Positions 31,002 through 32,181 of a stretch of 32,181 nucleotides of DNA are shown piece by piece (within the stretch, counting starts at the first letter, position 1; each line of letters opens with the position of its first letter). The DNA lies in contig CAKUEM010000018.1 of NCBI GenBank assembly GCA_934646115.1, forward strand, positions 1-32,181, written 5' to 3'. Source of the stretch: an uncultured Oscillospiraceae bacterium (GTDB lineage Bacteria > Bacillota > Clostridia > Oscillospirales > JAAYXM01). A model generated the notes under the pieces. It was given only the letters and a program-made list of their open reading frames with translations. It was not told where the DNA came from and did no database searches. A program made the translations under genes and the position numbers.

Positions 31002-31402
31002 GTCGGTTTCGATTTTGGACGCTCGCCTGTGATTTGCTGCTGCTGATCCTTGTGGTGCTGCTGGTCTTTTTCTGGCGATCGGTGGTATCGATTTTTGGCG
31101 AATGCGCGCTGTATAGCACGACCGGGCTTTGGTGCCCCGGGTGCGGCACAACGCGGATGTTTCTCGCGCTGCGCAATTTTGATTTCTGGCGCGCGTTTTG
31201 CATGAATCCGCTGGTGTTTCTGCTGCTGTGCTATTTGCTGCTTGCGCTGCTGCTTTGCAACTTAAATGTGCTGTTTGGGTGGCGGGCGTATCGCTGGCTG
31301 CTCAATGAGCGGGCGCTTTGGATCATCGCGGCGTGCTGCGTATGTTTTGCGCTGGTGCGGAATCTTCCGTTTCCGCCGTTTTGCTATTTGATTGCGGAAT
31401 GA
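30998..31402 (+). CDS. DUF2752 membrane protein
   Basis: The 134-residue protein has three transmembrane helices: about residues 8-30, 67-90 and 105-122. The DUF2752 signature CPGCGTTRMFLALRNFDFWRAF lies between helices 1 and 2 (about 46-67). It includes the invariant C-x2-C-G-x-T-R core, with a typical downstream NPLVFLLL. The function of the family is unknown. The GTG start overlaps the stop of the upstream gene (GTGA), so both proteins should be made from one mRNA and in linked amounts. DUF4190 and DUF2752 proteins are sometimes adjacent in Clostridia. A terminator follows. Confidence 0.9.
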   Translation: MSRFRFWTLACDLLLLILVVLLVFFWRSVVSIFGECALYSTTGLWCPGCGTTRMFLALRNFDFWRAFCMNPLVFLLLCYLLLALLLCNLNVLFGWRAYRWLLNERALWIIAACCVCFALVRNLPFPPFCYLIAE

Positions 31403-31404
31403 AT

Positions 31405-31441
31405 GAACCGGGCGGGCCTTTGGGCTTGCCCCGGTTCTTTT
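31405..31441 (+). terminator. Intrinsic terminator after the DUF2752 gene
   Basis: GAACCGGGC (31405-31413) pairs with GCCCCGGTTC (31428-31437) with an internal GGGCC/GGGC stretch in the loop, followed by four T residues. A second hairpin follows at 31450-31473 (GGGCGCTG with CAGCGCCC), then GCTTTTGCG. The two may act together. Confidence 0.85.
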
Positions 31442-31523
31442 GCGTTATTGGGCGCTGTCGGGCGGCAGCGCCCGCTTTTGCGTTATTTGGAGATGTTTTT
31501 ACAAGGTAAGGTAAAAAATGGAA

Positions 31524-32181
31524 GCGGCGAGGCATCGGCGGGGGAAAGTAGGGGGGAGCGGGGGCAATATGGCTTGAAACGGGAAGAGGATGGACAGGAA
31601 ATGATCGAGTGCGGATCAAAAGCGGCGAGGTATCGGCGGGAGATGAATACGGATGCGGGATTGAGAGGGCGCGGGGCGGAACACCGCTTAGGAGGGCGCT
31701 TTGAGAGCGAAATGAAGCGCAAGTGATTTCAAGCGGATAGAGCAGCAGATGAGGAAAAAAATGGAAACGGCGAGGCATCGGCGGGGAAAAGTAGGGGGGA
31801 GCGGGGGCAATATGGCTTGAAGCGGGAAGAGGATGGACAGGAAATGACCGAGTGCGGATCAAAAGCGGCGAGGCATCGGCGGGGGAAAGTAGAGGGGAGC
31901 AGAGACAATATGGCTTAAAGCGGGAAGGGGATGGACAGGAAATGACCGAGTGCGGATCAAAAGCGGCGAGGTATCGGCGGGTGTGAATACGGATGCGGGA
32001 TTGGGAGGGCGCGGGGCGGAACACCGCTTGGGAGGGCGCTTTGAGAGCGAAATGAAGCGCAAGTGATTTCAAGCGGATAGAACAGCAGATAAGGTAAAAA
32101 ATGGAAGCGGCGAGGCATCGGCGGGGGAAAGTAGAGGGGAGCAGAGACAATATGGCTTAAAGCGGGAAGGGGATGGACAGG
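31524..32181. repeat. Modular tandem array of 98-bp (S) and 145-bp (L) units, cut by window end
   Basis: Units begin with GCGGCGAGGYATCGGCGGG or a close variant at 31524, 31622, 31767, 31865, 31963 and 32107. Spacings are 98, 145, 98, 98 and 144. S units (31524, 31767, 31865, 32107) continue with GGGGAAAGTAG and AATATGGCTT; L units (31622, 31963) continue with ATGAATACGGATGCGGG and CGGAACACCGCTT. The order is S-L-S-S-L-S. Identity between units of a class is high. L contains short inverted repeats (GCGG-AACA-CCGC, and GCGCTT with AAGCGC). Minus-strand frames through the array are Ser/Pro-rich repeat translations without ribosome binding sites, so I call it non-coding. The array probably continues past the window. 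Confidence 0.9.

Noticed and set aside
31323..32150. 275-codon Ser/Pro-rich minus-strand frame with internal repeats
   Set aside because: Its repeats are translations of the S/L DNA repeats; it crosses the DUF2752 gene and two terminators and lacks a ribosome binding site.

Overview
The window is a dense chromosomal segment from a GC-rich member of the Bacillota, most likely class Clostridia. The evidence is a phenylalanine T-box leader, a CdaA-CdaR pair, RemA, a PASTA-domain kinase with its PP2C phosphatase, and the priA-def-fmt-rsmB-rlmN-prpC-prkC-rsgA-thiN gene order. Codon use is strongly biased to GCG, CGC and CTG, which leaves long spurious open frames antisense to most genes. A Christensenellales-like lineage would fit, but the sequence alone cannot prove it. 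No insertion sequence, phage gene, CRISPR array, tRNA or rRNA was recognised.

Layout. Positions 1-513 hold non-coding repeats. Positions 514-4283 hold the minus-strand pheS-pheT operon behind a complete T-box leader with a UUC specifier. A divergent promoter at 4302-4330 starts the plus-strand genes: a CarD-like regulator and a fused ispDF, then a DUF3343 sulfur/selenium-carrier-like protein overlapping a class V cysteine desulfurase-like enzyme. From 7615 comes cdaA-cdaR (c-di-AMP synthesis and its regulator), followed by an RseC-like protein, a DUF5685 protein, a J-domain protein and a membrane protein. A consensus promoter at 12219-12247 opens the housekeeping cluster yicC-remA-rpoZ. After 1.1 kb of repeats it continues as priA-def-fmt-Zn peptidase-rsmB-rlmN-prpC-prkC-rsgA, then thiN, a membrane protein, a cwlD-like amidase and radA, ending at a bidirectional terminator (29123-29158). 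A minus-strand mscS channel converges on that terminator. The last transcription unit (30175-31441) encodes a membrane protein with eleven 11-residue repeats and a DUF2752 membrane protein. From 31524 to the window end there is a modular tandem-repeat array.

How the genes work together. Most of the window concerns information processing: tRNA charging (pheST), N-terminal formyl-Met handling (fmt, def), rRNA methylation (rsmB, rlmN), ribosome assembly (rsgA), replication restart and repair (priA, radA) and RNA polymerase (rpoZ). A second theme is envelope and turgor control: c-di-AMP (cdaA/cdaR), the muropeptide-sensing PASTA kinase and phosphatase, the amidase and MscS. Tight stop/start overlaps (GTGA, ATGA, TGATG) show extensive translational coupling.

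The least explained material is (i) four unrelated families of intergenic repeats, one of which fills the site where coaBC normally sits; (ii) hairpins placed on or beside ribosome binding sites (prpC, cwlD); (iii) an internal ribosome binding site and start codon at the IspD/IspF junction; and (iv) the terminal repeat-protein/DUF2752 unit. Gmk, coaBC, rpe and glmM, often found in these neighbourhoods, are absent from the positions where they would be expected.
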